Shown: piece by piece, positions 9,120 to 17,323 of the stretch | How the letters are laid out: each line of letters starts with the position of its first letter | Position numbering within the stretch: position 1 is the stretch's first letter | Origin: RI-92 sp037384645 | Lineage (GTDB): Bacteria; Pseudomonadota; Gammaproteobacteria; UBA6429; Thiohalophilaceae | Length of the DNA stretch: 46,854 bases | Assembly: GCA_037384645.1 (NCBI GenBank) | Contig: JARRNT010000031.1 | Span: 1-46,854 of the forward strand | Reading direction: 5' to 3' | Notes under the pieces: generated by a model | The model's input: only the letters and a program-made list of their open reading frames with translations | Told to the model about the DNA's origin: nothing | Database searches by the model: none | Made by a program: the position numbers and the translations under genes

Positions 9120-9656
9120 ATGCCCGTACGGGAATTTGAAAACCATGTCCCGCGGCTGGCCGCCGGCGTCTATGTCGACGAAACCGCGCTGGTCATCGGC
9201 GACGTTGACATTGGCGCTGACAGTTCCATCTGGCCCTACTCGGTTGTGCGCGGTGATGTGAATCATATCCGGATAGGAGCGCGCAGCAATATCCAGGATC
9301 ATTGCACCCTGCATGTTACTCACAAAAGCCGGTATAACCCGGACGGGGTTGCCTGTCAGGTCGGGGATGACGTGACGGTCGGACACCAGGTGGTGTTACA
9401 CGCCTGCCGGGTCGAAAACAACTGCCTCATCGGTATGGGTTCCATCATCATGGACAGGGCGCACCTCGGGGAATATAGCCTGGTGGGTGCCGGCAGCCTG
9501 GTGACCGAAGGGACCGTGCTTGAGGGCGGCTATTTATGGGTCGGCCGGCCCGCTCGACGTGTGCGTGCCCTCACTGAACAAGAACGGAACTACATTGAGT
9601 ATTCGGCAGCGAACTATGTACGTCTGAAACAGCGCTACCTGCCCGCCTCACCATGA
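9120..9656 (+). CDS. Gamma-type carbonic anhydrase family protein (YrdA-like)
   Basis: The product is 178 residues with the hexapeptide repeats of a left-handed beta helix (for example VIGDVDIGADSSIW and CLIGMGSIIMDRA). Histidines in DHCTLH and VGHQVVLH match the zinc-binding positions of the gamma-carbonic-anhydrase/YrdA family. Such proteins form trimers with metals at subunit interfaces; many YrdA-type members show little or no carbonic anhydrase activity, so activity is only possible here. The ATG at 9120 lies 4 bp after the gor stop, implying translational coupling. A second, unrelated beta-class carbonic anhydrase is encoded at 43739-44368. Confidence 0.88.
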   Translation: MPVREFENHVPRLAAGVYVDETALVIGDVDIGADSSIWPYSVVRGDVNHIRIGARSNIQDHCTLHVTHKSRYNPDGVACQVGDDVTVGHQVVLHACRVENNCLIGMGSIIMDRAHLGEYSLVGAGSLVTEGTVLEGGYLWVGRPARRVRALTEQERNYIEYSAANYVRLKQRYLPASP

Positions 9657-9684
9657 CTCGCAAAATGGTAATAGCGTCTAGCTG

Positions 9685-10452
9685 TCAGGGGCGAGACGTC
9701 TGTTTTAGCAGCCAGGCATAAATCCGTTCCGCGCGTTGGCGGAAATATGCAGTCTGGGTCAGGGGATTGTTGTTCCTGGGGCTGGGCAGGCTCGCTGCCA
9801 GTTCGGCGGCCTGATACATGGTCAGTTGCCTGGCAGGAATATGCCAGTAGTATTCTGATGCAGCCTGGACCCCGTAGATACCTTCACCAAATTCCGCGAT
9901 GTTGAGATAGGTGGTCAGTATCCGGTTTTTGCTTACGTGCATTTCCATGCCCAGGGTCAGGATCAATTCATGCCATTTGCGCAAGGGGTTGCGCGCGCTG
10001 CTGAAGTACAGGTTTTTCACAGTCTGTTGCGAGATCGTACTGCCCCCATATTTCAATTTACCCAGCTCAAGATTGCTGTCCATGGCGTCCATAAAAGCGA
10101 TTAAATCGATACCGTGATGCTGATAAAAGCGCGCGTCCTCGGCCACGACCACGGCACGACGGACGATACCCGGTATTTGTCTGCCGGCGATGGGGGACCA
10201 GCGTAAAGGTGGCAAGGCGGGCGTTTTTTTGCGGAGTGCAATATAGTTGAGAATGAATTGCGATCGCAGTGCGCGGCCATGACCAAACTGCTGCCAGTCT
10301 GGCCAGATGCTGATGAGATAGAAGATATCCAGCACGAACAACAACATAAACAGGCGCCAGCCCCAGCGCAGGTAACGCCGCCAGGTCTGACCCGTTTTAC
10401 CCGGCTGTCGTTTGCGTCGTCTGAGTCGTTTTAACAACATAATCTGTGTCAT
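9685..10452 (-). CDS. mtgA: Monofunctional biosynthetic peptidoglycan transglycosylase
   Basis: The product is 255 residues. A basic cytoplasmic N-terminus precedes one membrane helix at about residues 32-50, followed by a family-51 glycosyltransferase domain. Key motifs are EDARFYQHHG, with E105 as the catalytic glutamate, and GGSTISQQ, followed by a third motif around KNRILTTYLN. The protein polymerises lipid II into glycan strands on the outer face of the inner membrane and lacks a transpeptidase domain, hence monofunctional. A start at the second methionine (residue 5) is also possible. It is divergent from ccoN, with 171 bp between the starts that include an FNR box. Confidence 0.94.
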   Translation of the reverse strand: MTQIMLLKRLRRRKRQPGKTGQTWRRYLRWGWRLFMLLFVLDIFYLISIWPDWQQFGHGRALRSQFILNYIALRKKTPALPPLRWSPIAGRQIPGIVRRAVVVAEDARFYQHHGIDLIAFMDAMDSNLELGKLKYGGSTISQQTVKNLYFSSARNPLRKWHELILTLGMEMHVSKNRILTTYLNIAEFGEGIYGVQAASEYYWHIPARQLTMYQAAELAASLPSPRNNNPLTQTAYFRQRAERIYAWLLKQTSRP

Positions 10453-10525
10453 TTTGCCCCGTCTTGTTGCGCGATTTCCACAGTCTCCGTCGTTTGTTGC
10501 AGGGCCGGAAAAGGCTGATATTTGC

Positions 10526-10539
10526 TTGATCCAGATCAG
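10526..10539 (+). promoter_or_regulatory. FNR/ANR box upstream of ccoN
   Basis: TTGATCCAGATCAG matches the FNR consensus TTGAT-N4-ATCAA at nine of ten defined positions. It is centred about 91 bp before the ccoN start, a normal place for an activator site given a leader of some 40-50 nt. cbb3 operons are classic targets of FNR/ANR, and an fnr gene lies at the other end of this cluster. The -10 element is not clear; TAACCT (10562-10567) would fit class II spacing, while TACGAT (10578-10583) is an alternative. Confidence 0.75.
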
Positions 10540-10623
10540 CGTATCAGTCGGAACGGTCTACTAACCTCTGCTGAAAATACGATAAGTCAAAATGTAAAAC
10601 TACAATTAAACAGAGAGGGGCCT

Positions 10624-12045
10624 ATGCAAACACAGGACACGTACAATTATAAAGTCGTCAAGCAGTTTGCAGTGATGACTGTGGTGTGGGGCATAGTCGG
10701 AATGGCGGTCGGTCTTATCATTGCGGCGCAGCTGCGATGGCCGCAACTCAATTTCAACATTCCCTGGTTTACCTATAGCCGACTGCGTCCGCTTCATACC
10801 AATGCCGTGATATTTGCCTTTGGTGGTTCCGCCCTGTTCGCCACGTCCTATTATGTCGTACAGCGTACCTGCCAGGTCAGATTGTTTGGCGATAAGCTGG
10901 CAGCTTTCACATTCTGGGGCTGGAACCTGGTTATCGTCCTCGCCGCGATCACGCTGCCGCTGGGGATGACGACCGGCAAGGAGTACGCCGAGCTGGAATG
11001 GCCCATTGATCTCCTGATCGCAGTGATCTGGGTCGTGTATGCCATCGTGTTTTTTGGCACGATTGCCAAACGCCGGGTGAAACATATTTATGTTGCCAAC
11101 TGGTTTTACGGCGCCTTCATTATCGTCATTGCCATCCTGCACATAGTGAACAGCGCCGAGTTGCCGCTGAGCTTCTGGCCAATGAAGTCCTACTCGGTGT
11201 ACTCCGGTGCCATTGATGCGATGGTGCAGTGGTGGTACGGACATAATGCAGTGGGATTCTTTTTGACCGCGGGCTTTCTGGGCATGATGTATTACTTCGT
11301 GCCCAAACAGGCAGGTCGCCCGGTTTATTCCTATCGCCTGTCCGTCGTGCATTTCTGGGCGCTGATTTCACTTTACATGTGGGCCGGCCCGCACCATTTG
11401 CATTACACCGCCCTGCCTGACTGGGCCCAGTCGCTGGGGATGGTGTTCTCGCTGATGTTACTGGCGCCGAGCTGGGGTGGCATGATCAACGGCATCATGA
11501 CCCTGTCCGGGGCCTGGCACAAACTGCGCACCGACCCGATCCTCAAGTTCATGATCGTTGCCCTGTCCTTCTACGGCATGTCGACCTTTGAAGGTCCGAT
11601 GATGTCGATCAAGACCGTCAATGCCCTCTCCCACTATACCGACTGGACCATCGGTCACGTGCACTCCGGGGCGCTCGGCTGGGTGGGCTTTATCACGATC
11701 GGATCGATCTACTTCCTGATTCCGAAATTATTCGGGCGTGAACGCATGTATTCCATCAAGCTTATCGATGTGCACTTGTGGATTGCGACCATCGGTATCG
11801 TGTTGTACATCGTGGCGATGTGGATTGCCGGCGTGATGGAAGGGTTGATGTGGCGCGAGGTGAATCCGGACGGCACCCTGGCCTACAGCTTCGTGCAGTC
11901 ACTCAAGGAGGTCTATCCCTATTATACGGTGCGGTTCTTCGGCGGCGTGTTGTATTTCACCGGTATGCTGATCATGGCCTACAACGTGTTCAAAACCATC
12001 ACGGGCGCGACACCGCAACCTGTCGCCCAGACACAACCGGCATAA
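10624..12045 (+). CDS. ccoN: cbb3-type cytochrome c oxidase subunit I
   Basis: The product is 473 residues from ATG 10624, which follows a strong AGAGAGGGG ribosome site; the frame is open further upstream but through the FNR box. The polytopic protein carries every expected cofactor ligand: H58 and H347 for low-spin heme b, H345 for heme b3, H207, H257 and H258 for CuB, and Y251 as the cross-linked tyrosine. All but H58 fall at the same numbers as in the Pseudomonas stutzeri enzyme. It is the catalytic subunit that reduces oxygen to water and pumps protons in the inner membrane, with high oxygen affinity. First gene of ccoNOQPG-fixH, probably FNR-activated. Confidence 0.97.
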   Translation: MQTQDTYNYKVVKQFAVMTVVWGIVGMAVGLIIAAQLRWPQLNFNIPWFTYSRLRPLHTNAVIFAFGGSALFATSYYVVQRTCQVRLFGDKLAAFTFWGWNLVIVLAAITLPLGMTTGKEYAELEWPIDLLIAVIWVVYAIVFFGTIAKRRVKHIYVANWFYGAFIIVIAILHIVNSAELPLSFWPMKSYSVYSGAIDAMVQWWYGHNAVGFFLTAGFLGMMYYFVPKQAGRPVYSYRLSVVHFWALISLYMWAGPHHLHYTALPDWAQSLGMVFSLMLLAPSWGGMINGIMTLSGAWHKLRTDPILKFMIVALSFYGMSTFEGPMMSIKTVNALSHYTDWTIGHVHSGALGWVGFITIGSIYFLIPKLFGRERMYSIKLIDVHLWIATIGIVLYIVAMWIAGVMEGLMWREVNPDGTLAYSFVQSLKEVYPYYTVRFFGGVLYFTGMLIMAYNVFKTITGATPQPVAQTQPA

Positions 12046-12057
12046 GGGGGGCAGACC

Positions 12058-12666
12058 ATGTCGCATGAAAAAGTCGAAACAAACGTCAGTCTGTTAATCG
12101 TGCTGGTGATCATCGTGGTGAGCATCGGCGGACTGGTCGAGATCGTGCCGCTGTTCTTTCTCACGAACACGACCAAGCCGGTGGAAGGTTTGAAGCCCTA
12201 TACCGCTTTGCAACTGGAAGGCCGTGACATCTATCTGCGTGAAGGCTGTTACAACTGTCATTCGCAGATGATCCGACCCTTCCGTGCCGAAACCGAACGC
12301 TATGGTCACTATTCTGTTGCCGGGGAGTTCGTCTACGACCATCCTTTCCAGTGGGGATCGAAGCGGACCGGTCCGGATCTGGCGCGTGTCGGTGGTCGTT
12401 ATTCTGATGCCTGGCACCGGATCCATCTGATGAATCCACGCCTGGTGGTGCCTGAATCGGATATGCCCGGTTTCCCCTGGCTGGCCAAGAACAAAATCAA
12501 TTACAAGGAAACACCCAGGAAGCTCAAGTTGATGCGAGAGCTCGGCGTGCCCTATACCGATGCCGACATTGCCGGCGCCGCGGCGGCGGTCAAGGGTAAA
12601 ACCGAAATGGATGCCCTGATTGCCTACCTGCAGTGCCTCGGTACTGACATCAAGTCCCGGAGGTAA
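12058..12666 (+). CDS. ccoO: cbb3-type cytochrome c oxidase subunit II (mono-heme cytochrome c)
   Basis: The product is 202 residues. An N-terminal membrane anchor covers about residues 11-35, followed by a periplasmic cytochrome c domain with the heme-binding C64-x-x-C67-H68 in GCYNCHSQ; a distal methionine is likely in the ESDMPGFPW region. It transfers electrons from CcoP to the CcoN active site. It starts 12 bp after ccoN behind an AAGGGGGG ribosome site and is followed after 3 bp by ccoQ, so the genes form one tightly packed operon. Confidence 0.97.
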   Translation: MSHEKVETNVSLLIVLVIIVVSIGGLVEIVPLFFLTNTTKPVEGLKPYTALQLEGRDIYLREGCYNCHSQMIRPFRAETERYGHYSVAGEFVYDHPFQWGSKRTGPDLARVGGRYSDAWHRIHLMNPRLVVPESDMPGFPWLAKNKINYKETPRKLKLMRELGVPYTDADIAGAAAAVKGKTEMDALIAYLQCLGTDIKSRR

Positions 12667-12669
12667 ACA

Positions 12670-12852
12670 ATGGACCTAAACGATTTTCGATCCTGGTTTA
12701 CCGTCGTCATGATCATCATGTTTACGCTGATCGTTATCTGGGCCTGGAGTCATAAACGCGTCAAGGATTTTAAAGAGGCGGCCAACCTGCCCCTTAACGA
12801 ACCTGAGCAGCCACGGCCTCTTTCAGAGATCAAAAAGGGGGACGAGCAATGA
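12670..12852 (+). CDS. ccoQ: cbb3-type oxidase small subunit CcoQ
   Basis: The product is a 60-residue single-span membrane protein, helix at about residues 10-30 (VVMIIMFTLIVIWAW), with a short charged cytoplasmic tail ending GDEQ. Size, position between ccoO and ccoP and the HKRVKDFKEAANLPL segment after the helix agree with CcoQ, which stabilises the oxidase complex. Its stop codon overlaps the ccoP start (ATGA at 12849-12852), indicating translational coupling. Confidence 0.92.
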   Translation: MDLNDFRSWFTVVMIIMFTLIVIWAWSHKRVKDFKEAANLPLNEPEQPRPLSEIKKGDEQ

Positions 12853-13748
12853 GCACGAACTGGAGCTGGTACATCATCATACTGACAGTAGGCAACATCC
12901 TGGCGTGTCTGTGGTTGATTCGCTGGAACAGCAGACGCCGCGTCGGTGAGGCAAAAGAAGGCGATACCACCGGTCACGTCTGGGACGAAGACCTGCAGGA
13001 ATACAATAATCCCCTGCCGCGCTGGTGGTTGTGGTTGTTTTACATCACTATCGTGTTTGGCGCCATTTACCTGATCATTTATCCGGGGCTGGGCAAGTAC
13101 AAGGGCGCGGCCAAGTGGAGTGAGGTCGGGCAATACAATGCGGAGATGAAGGCAGCGCATGAAAAATACGGCCCTATCTTCGCTGCCTATGCCAAGTTGC
13201 CGATCCCGGAGCTGGCGAAAAATGCCAAGGCCATGGGAACCGGCAAACGCCTGTTCCTGACCTATTGTTCCGTGTGTCATGGTTCCGATGCCGGGGGAGC
13301 GACTGGCTTCCCCAACCTGACGGATAACGACTGGCTATACGGCGGTGATCCGCAAACGATCCAGACGACGATTCTGGATGGTCGCAACGGCGCGATGCCT
13401 GCCTGGGGTTCGGTCCTGTCGGGTGAACAGGTGGATCAGGTCGTGGCCTATGTGCTGAACCTGGGCGGGCGCGAAGCGGACTCGCCCAAAGTCGAGGCCG
13501 GTAAGAAGGTGTTCCAGACTTATTGTGTCGCCTGCCATGGCATGGATGGGAAAGGCAATCATGCCATGGGCGCACCGAATCTTACCGACAAGATCTGGTT
13601 GTATGGCGGCAGCCCCGGCACGATCAAGCAAACTATCGAGCATGGCCGCAATGGCAAGATGCCCGCACACCGTGAGTTTCTCGGAACCGAGAAGGTGCAT
13701 TTGCTGGCGGCCTATGTTTACAGCCTGAGTCATTCAACCGACAAGTAG
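12849..13748 (+). CDS. ccoP: cbb3-type cytochrome c oxidase subunit III (di-heme cytochrome c)
   Basis: The product is 299 residues. Two membrane segments near the N-terminus (about 5-23 and 57-77) flank a short loop containing the family WDEDLQEYNNPLPRWW signature. Two periplasmic cytochrome c domains follow, with heme motifs C140-x-x-C143-H144 and C226-x-x-C229-H230. CcoP takes electrons from soluble or membrane cytochrome c and hands them to CcoO. The start overlaps the ccoQ stop by four bases. The ccoG gene begins 13 bp after the stop. Confidence 0.96.
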   Translation: MSTNWSWYIIILTVGNILACLWLIRWNSRRRVGEAKEGDTTGHVWDEDLQEYNNPLPRWWLWLFYITIVFGAIYLIIYPGLGKYKGAAKWSEVGQYNAEMKAAHEKYGPIFAAYAKLPIPELAKNAKAMGTGKRLFLTYCSVCHGSDAGGATGFPNLTDNDWLYGGDPQTIQTTILDGRNGAMPAWGSVLSGEQVDQVVAYVLNLGGREADSPKVEAGKKVFQTYCVACHGMDGKGNHAMGAPNLTDKIWLYGGSPGTIKQTIEHGRNGKMPAHREFLGTEKVHLLAAYVYSLSHSTDK

Positions 13749-13761
13749 TCAACGAGCTGTT

Positions 13762-15006
13762 ATGGAGCATGCCAGCGAAGACAAGGGTGATCAGGACTCC
13801 GGCTTTTATGTAAAACACAAAAAGGTCTATCCGCGGGAAGTGCACGGCCTGTTTGCCAGGCTGCGGGTGGCCGGTGTGCTGGTGTTGCTTGGCCTGTATT
13901 ACCTGGTGCCCTTCTTTCGCTGGGAGGGGCACCAGGCGGTCCTGTTCGACCTGCCCAACCGACGGTTTTATATCTTTGGGATCACCTTCTGGCCGCAGGA
14001 TACCGGCGCCAAGCTGTGGCGCAAGAGTCTGAAGCATTTTATCTGGATCGTGTTTTCGTTGTGGACCGGGTTTACCTTCGTCGGTTATTTCACGCCTATC
14101 GGGGAGCTGGTCCACAACTTTTTCCTGTTGCAGCTGGGACCATGGGAATGGTTCTGGGTATTCTTTTACGGCTTTGCGACTTACGGTAATGCCGGCTGGA
14201 TGCGCGAGCAGGTCTGTATTTACATGTGCCCTTATGCCCGCTTCCAGAGCGCGATGTTCGATCGCAATACCCTGATCATTTCCTATGATGAAAAGCGCGG
14301 TGAGCCGCGCGGGTCACGTAAGAAAAATCTGGACCCCAAAAGCAAGGGCCTTGGTGATTGTGTCGACTGCACCATGTGTGTTCAGGTCTGCCCTACCGGC
14401 ATCGATATACGCGACGGCCTGCAGTACCAGTGTATAGGTTGTGCCGCCTGCATCGATGTCTGTAATGAGGTCATGGACAAGATGGGCTATGCCAGGCGCC
14501 TGATTAAATACACAACCCAGAATGCGATTGACGGAATCGGTACCCGCCTGTTGCGACCGCGCGTGATTATGTATTTCCTCATCCTGCTGACGATTACCGG
14601 CACCCTGTTTTACAACATGGCCACGCGTATCCCGCTGGATCTGGACGTCCTGCGCGATCGCAACGCCCTGTATCGGACCACTGACGATGGCATGATCGAA
14701 AACATCTATACTTTGAAGATCGCCAACATGGATACCCGTGCGCATACCTACGAGGTGAGTATACAAAGTGGATTTCCCGCGAGGCTCATGATGCGCGATA
14801 AACATATCCACGTCCCCGCCGGTCAGTCCGGTGAAGTACCGGTGCGGATCCAGGCAGACCCGGCAGACCTGAAAAGTCTGAGCGAGGATGTTCACTTTAC
14901 CCTGCGTGCGGTAGATGGGGGCGATGAAGATACTGATCAAATCAAGGCAGACCGGAAGATCAAGACAACAACCGTTGGCGTGTTTATCGGACCTGTGAGG
15001 CATTAA
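13762..15006 (+). CDS. ccoG: cbb3 oxidase accessory protein CcoG (FixG/RdxA)
   Basis: The product is 414 residues. Several membrane helices lie in the N-terminal half, followed by a bacterial ferredoxin-type domain with two 4Fe-4S cysteine sets: C200, C203, C206, C210 and C224, C227, C230, C234. The conserved YMCPYARFQSAM segment lies before this domain, and another helix and an Ig-like periplasmic C-terminal domain follow. CcoG helps supply or reduce copper for assembly of the CuB centre of cbb3 oxidases. It follows ccoP directly, as in many proteobacteria, and the fixH gene starts 2 bp after it. Confidence 0.95.
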   Translation: MEHASEDKGDQDSGFYVKHKKVYPREVHGLFARLRVAGVLVLLGLYYLVPFFRWEGHQAVLFDLPNRRFYIFGITFWPQDTGAKLWRKSLKHFIWIVFSLWTGFTFVGYFTPIGELVHNFFLLQLGPWEWFWVFFYGFATYGNAGWMREQVCIYMCPYARFQSAMFDRNTLIISYDEKRGEPRGSRKKNLDPKSKGLGDCVDCTMCVQVCPTGIDIRDGLQYQCIGCAACIDVCNEVMDKMGYARRLIKYTTQNAIDGIGTRLLRPRVIMYFLILLTITGTLFYNMATRIPLDLDVLRDRNALYRTTDDGMIENIYTLKIANMDTRAHTYEVSIQSGFPARLMMRDKHIHVPAGQSGEVPVRIQADPADLKSLSEDVHFTLRAVDGGDEDTDQIKADRKIKTTTVGVFIGPVRH

Positions 15007-15008
15007 GC

Positions 15009-15518
15009 ATGATGGAATCACAAACAGAAGACGTAGGACCCTGGTACCGCCAGCGCTGGCCCTGGTACATCGTCGGCTTATTGATGTTCGGCGTGGTTGG
15101 CGCCGGTGCCCTGGTAGTTGAATCGATTCGGCATGTGGATCCGCTGGTGGTGGGTGATTACTATAAGGAAGGTCTGGCTATCAATCAGGTGCTTGACCGA
15201 CAGCGTAACGCCGATGCGCTCGGCTTACAGGCGCAGGCAGATTATGATGCCGCCGGTGGCATGCTCAGTCTCACGTTGACTGGCAAAGACCAGGTTAATG
15301 AACCCGTGCTGAAACTGCGTTTCATCCATGCCACCCTGGCTAACCGGGATTACTCTGTCACGCTGGTGCGCCAGCGATCGGGAATGTACCGGGCACGTCT
15401 GGCCAGGCTTCTGCACGGCGATTATGATTTGATCCTGGAACCAGAGGACAGGTCCTGGCGTCTCGATGCGCATCTGAACATGCCGGTGCAAAGCTGGAAG
15501 CTGATGCCGGAATTATAA
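15009..15518 (+). CDS. FixH family protein
   Basis: The product is 169 residues with one N-terminal membrane helix (about residues 18-38) followed by a beta-rich periplasmic domain. The segment VVGDYYKEGLAIN right after the helix is the hallmark of FixH/YozB-type proteins encoded after ccoG. FixH takes part in cbb3 oxidase maturation, with the exact step not settled. ATGATG offers two starts; 15009 is best spaced from the GTGAGG inside the ccoG end. The usual next genes ccoI (copper ATPase) and ccoS are not present; an unknown membrane protein occupies that place. Confidence 0.85.
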   Translation: MMESQTEDVGPWYRQRWPWYIVGLLMFGVVGAGALVVESIRHVDPLVVGDYYKEGLAINQVLDRQRNADALGLQAQADYDAAGGMLSLTLTGKDQVNEPVLKLRFIHATLANRDYSVTLVRQRSGMYRARLARLLHGDYDLILEPEDRSWRLDAHLNMPVQSWKLMPEL

Positions 15519-15532
15519 GTAAGGGGGATGTT

Positions 15533-15799
15533 ATGCAAAAAACCGAGAAAGCAGTCCCGCGTATACAACAGATCGTTGCCGTGATGTGGCCGTCGTTTGT
15601 GACAGCCGGTATCGCCACTATCCTGTTTTTCACCGCGTTCGATCCGGAGGTGATTCTGCCGGCCAGTGGCTATCCCGGCGTATCACGTACAGCCGGTTAC
15701 AGTATCGGGTTTTTTTGCTTCTGGCTGCTCACGGCCTCATCCTGTGCCCTGACCTGCTATTTTCAGAGGCCGTGCGAAGACCTCAATAAAACCGGCTAG
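15533..15799 (+). CDS. Unknown two-helix membrane protein at end of cbb3 cluster
   Basis: The product is 88 residues, preceded by a strong AAGGGGG ribosome site and 14 bp after fixH, so it is almost certainly translated as the last gene of the operon. It has two predicted membrane helices (about residues 15-36 and 54-74) joined by a short loop, with a small cysteine group in the second helix and tail (FFCFW, SSCALTCYFQRPCED). It lacks the opening sequence and size pattern of CcoS. Function is unknown; operon position suggests a role in assembly or stability of the cbb3 oxidase, and the cysteines could bind metal or heme. That is inference only. Confidence 0.8.
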   Translation: MQKTEKAVPRIQQIVAVMWPSFVTAGIATILFFTAFDPEVILPASGYPGVSRTAGYSIGFFCFWLLTASSCALTCYFQRPCEDLNKTG

Positions 15800-15806
15800 G
15801 CGTCGT

Positions 15807-16532
15807 TCAGTTTTTATTGAGCAGCTGTTCCAGCGCGGCGGGGTTTAGCAACTGGACGTGTTTGCGTTCGACCTTGAGCAGGCCCTGTTCCTGGAACTGG
15901 GTGAACAGGCGACTTACAGTTTCCACGGCAAGTCCCAGCATATTGGCGATATCGCTGCGTGATACACTGAGATTGAATTCGGTGGCGGAAAATCCGCGCT
16001 GGGCAAAGCGCCCGGACAGGGTAATTAATAAGCCGGCCAGACGGGCTTCGGCGGAGAGCTTTTTGCACATGGTGACCCGATCCTGTTCCTGGTGAATTTC
16101 ACGACTCATCATATTCAGGATGTGATGATGCAGGTCCGGGATTTCCCGCGTGAGTTGTTCGAAGCGCTCGAACGGGATCTCGCAGATACTGCAGGTTTCC
16201 AGCGCCCTGGCCGAACGGGTGTAATGTGGACTGTTGATATCGCTGAGGCCCAGCAGGTCACCGGGCATCTTGACCCCGACAATGTGTTCTTCGCCGTCTT
16301 CGCTCATGACATAGGTTTTGAGCGAACCCGAACGCAGGGCGAAGATGGCGTTGAAGTGATCGCCAGCGTGGTACAGGTGCTGGCCGCGTTCCAGCGGGCG
16401 TCGGCGCTTGATGATGCGGTCCAGGGCGTCCAGGTCACCCGTACTGAGACCCGACGGCATACACAGTTTGTAAATGCCGCACTGCTCACATACGCTCTGG
16501 ACATTGGCAATATCGATGAAGGTCTGGCTCAT
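15807..16532 (-). CDS. fnr: FNR-type oxygen-sensing transcriptional regulator
   Basis: The product is 241 residues from ATG 16532. A TTG at 16553 with an AGAGG five bases upstream is a serious alternative, adding seven residues. N-terminal cysteines C15, C18 and C24 (spacing 2 and 5, as in E. coli FNR) plus C117 in the SICEIPF segment form a complete ligand set for an oxygen-labile 4Fe-4S cluster. A cyclic-nucleotide-fold domain and dimer helix follow, then a helix-turn-helix whose recognition helix has E204, S207 and R208, the FNR residues that read TTGAT. It is convergent to the cbb3 cluster whose promoter carries an FNR box, so a direct regulatory link is likely. Confidence 0.94.
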   Translation of the reverse strand: MSQTFIDIANVQSVCEQCGIYKLCMPSGLSTGDLDALDRIIKRRRPLERGQHLYHAGDHFNAIFALRSGSLKTYVMSEDGEEHIVGVKMPGDLLGLSDINSPHYTRSARALETCSICEIPFERFEQLTREIPDLHHHILNMMSREIHQEQDRVTMCKKLSAEARLAGLLITLSGRFAQRGFSATEFNLSVSRSDIANMLGLAVETVSRLFTQFQEQGLLKVERKHVQLLNPAALEQLLNKN

Positions 16533-16642
16533 TGCGGACTCACGGGCAGGCAATATCCTCTAAATTTAATGGAATCCGGAGCGGATTACAAAAACCCTGT
16601 CTGCCGCAGGGATGCTGGCTGCCAGCTGATCGCGGCTTCTGG

Positions 16643-16671
16643 TTCATAAATGATTGAAAATAGGGCACAAT
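16643..16671 (+). promoter_or_regulatory. Possible promoter of the his operon
   Basis: TTCATA (-35, four of six) and CACAAT (-10, four of six) are separated by 17 bp, 37 bp ahead of the hisB start. Weak by sequence but well placed in the gap between fnr and hisB. Confidence 0.35.
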
Positions 16672-16707
16672 ACCGGCCTTAACGCGACAGGACGGAGTGC
16701 AACAGTC

Positions 16708-17301
16708 ATGCCCGGGCGCACGGCACAAGTAGAACGTAATACCCTGGAGACAGCGATCCAGGTCAAGCTGGATCTCGATGGGACCGGTGTGGCTGAGTTT
16801 CAGACCGGCGTACCGTTTTTGGAGCACATGCTGGACCAGGTGGCTCGCCACGGTCTGGTGGATTTGCGCATTGAGGCCAGGGGCGATACCCACATCGATG
16901 ATCACCATACCGTGGAAGATATCGGGATTACCTTGGGCCAGGCCATGGCGCAGGCCCTGGGGGATAAAAAAGGCATTCGTCGCTACGGTCATGCCTATGT
17001 CCCGCTGGATGAAGCCCTGTCCCGGGTCGTGATCGACTTTTCCGGTCGACCCGGCCTCGAGTATCACGCCAGTTATCCGCGGGCGCGCATCGGTGAGTTC
17101 GATGTGGACCTGATCCACGAGTTCTTTCAGGGCTTTGTCAATCACGCCAAGGCAAGCCTGCATATCGACTGCCTGCGTGGCAAAAATGCCCACCATATTG
17201 CGGAGACCATCTTCAAGGCCTTTGGTCGCGCCCTGCGCGTGGCCATGGAGGCCGATCCGCGCATGAGCGGGATTACGCCTTCGACCAAGGGCAGCCTGTA
17301 A
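16708..17301 (+). CDS. hisB: Imidazoleglycerol-phosphate dehydratase
   Basis: The product is 197 residues from ATG 16708, after a CGGAGTG ribosome site. It is the dehydratase alone, without the N-terminal phosphatase domain found in enterobacterial HisB. Metal-binding histidine motifs are visible (DDHHTVED about 70 residues in, and the later CLRGKNAHHIAE), along with EHMLDQVARHG near the start. It converts imidazole-glycerol phosphate to imidazole-acetol phosphate, step six of histidine synthesis. It heads the run hisB-H-A-F-I-E and is divergent from fnr. Confidence 0.95.
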   Translation: MPGRTAQVERNTLETAIQVKLDLDGTGVAEFQTGVPFLEHMLDQVARHGLVDLRIEARGDTHIDDHHTVEDIGITLGQAMAQALGDKKGIRRYGHAYVPLDEALSRVVIDFSGRPGLEYHASYPRARIGEFDVDLIHEFFQGFVNHAKASLHIDCLRGKNAHHIAETIFKAFGRALRVAMEADPRMSGITPSTKGSL

Positions 17302-17323
17302 CCGGGGACACACCAGCCGCCGC

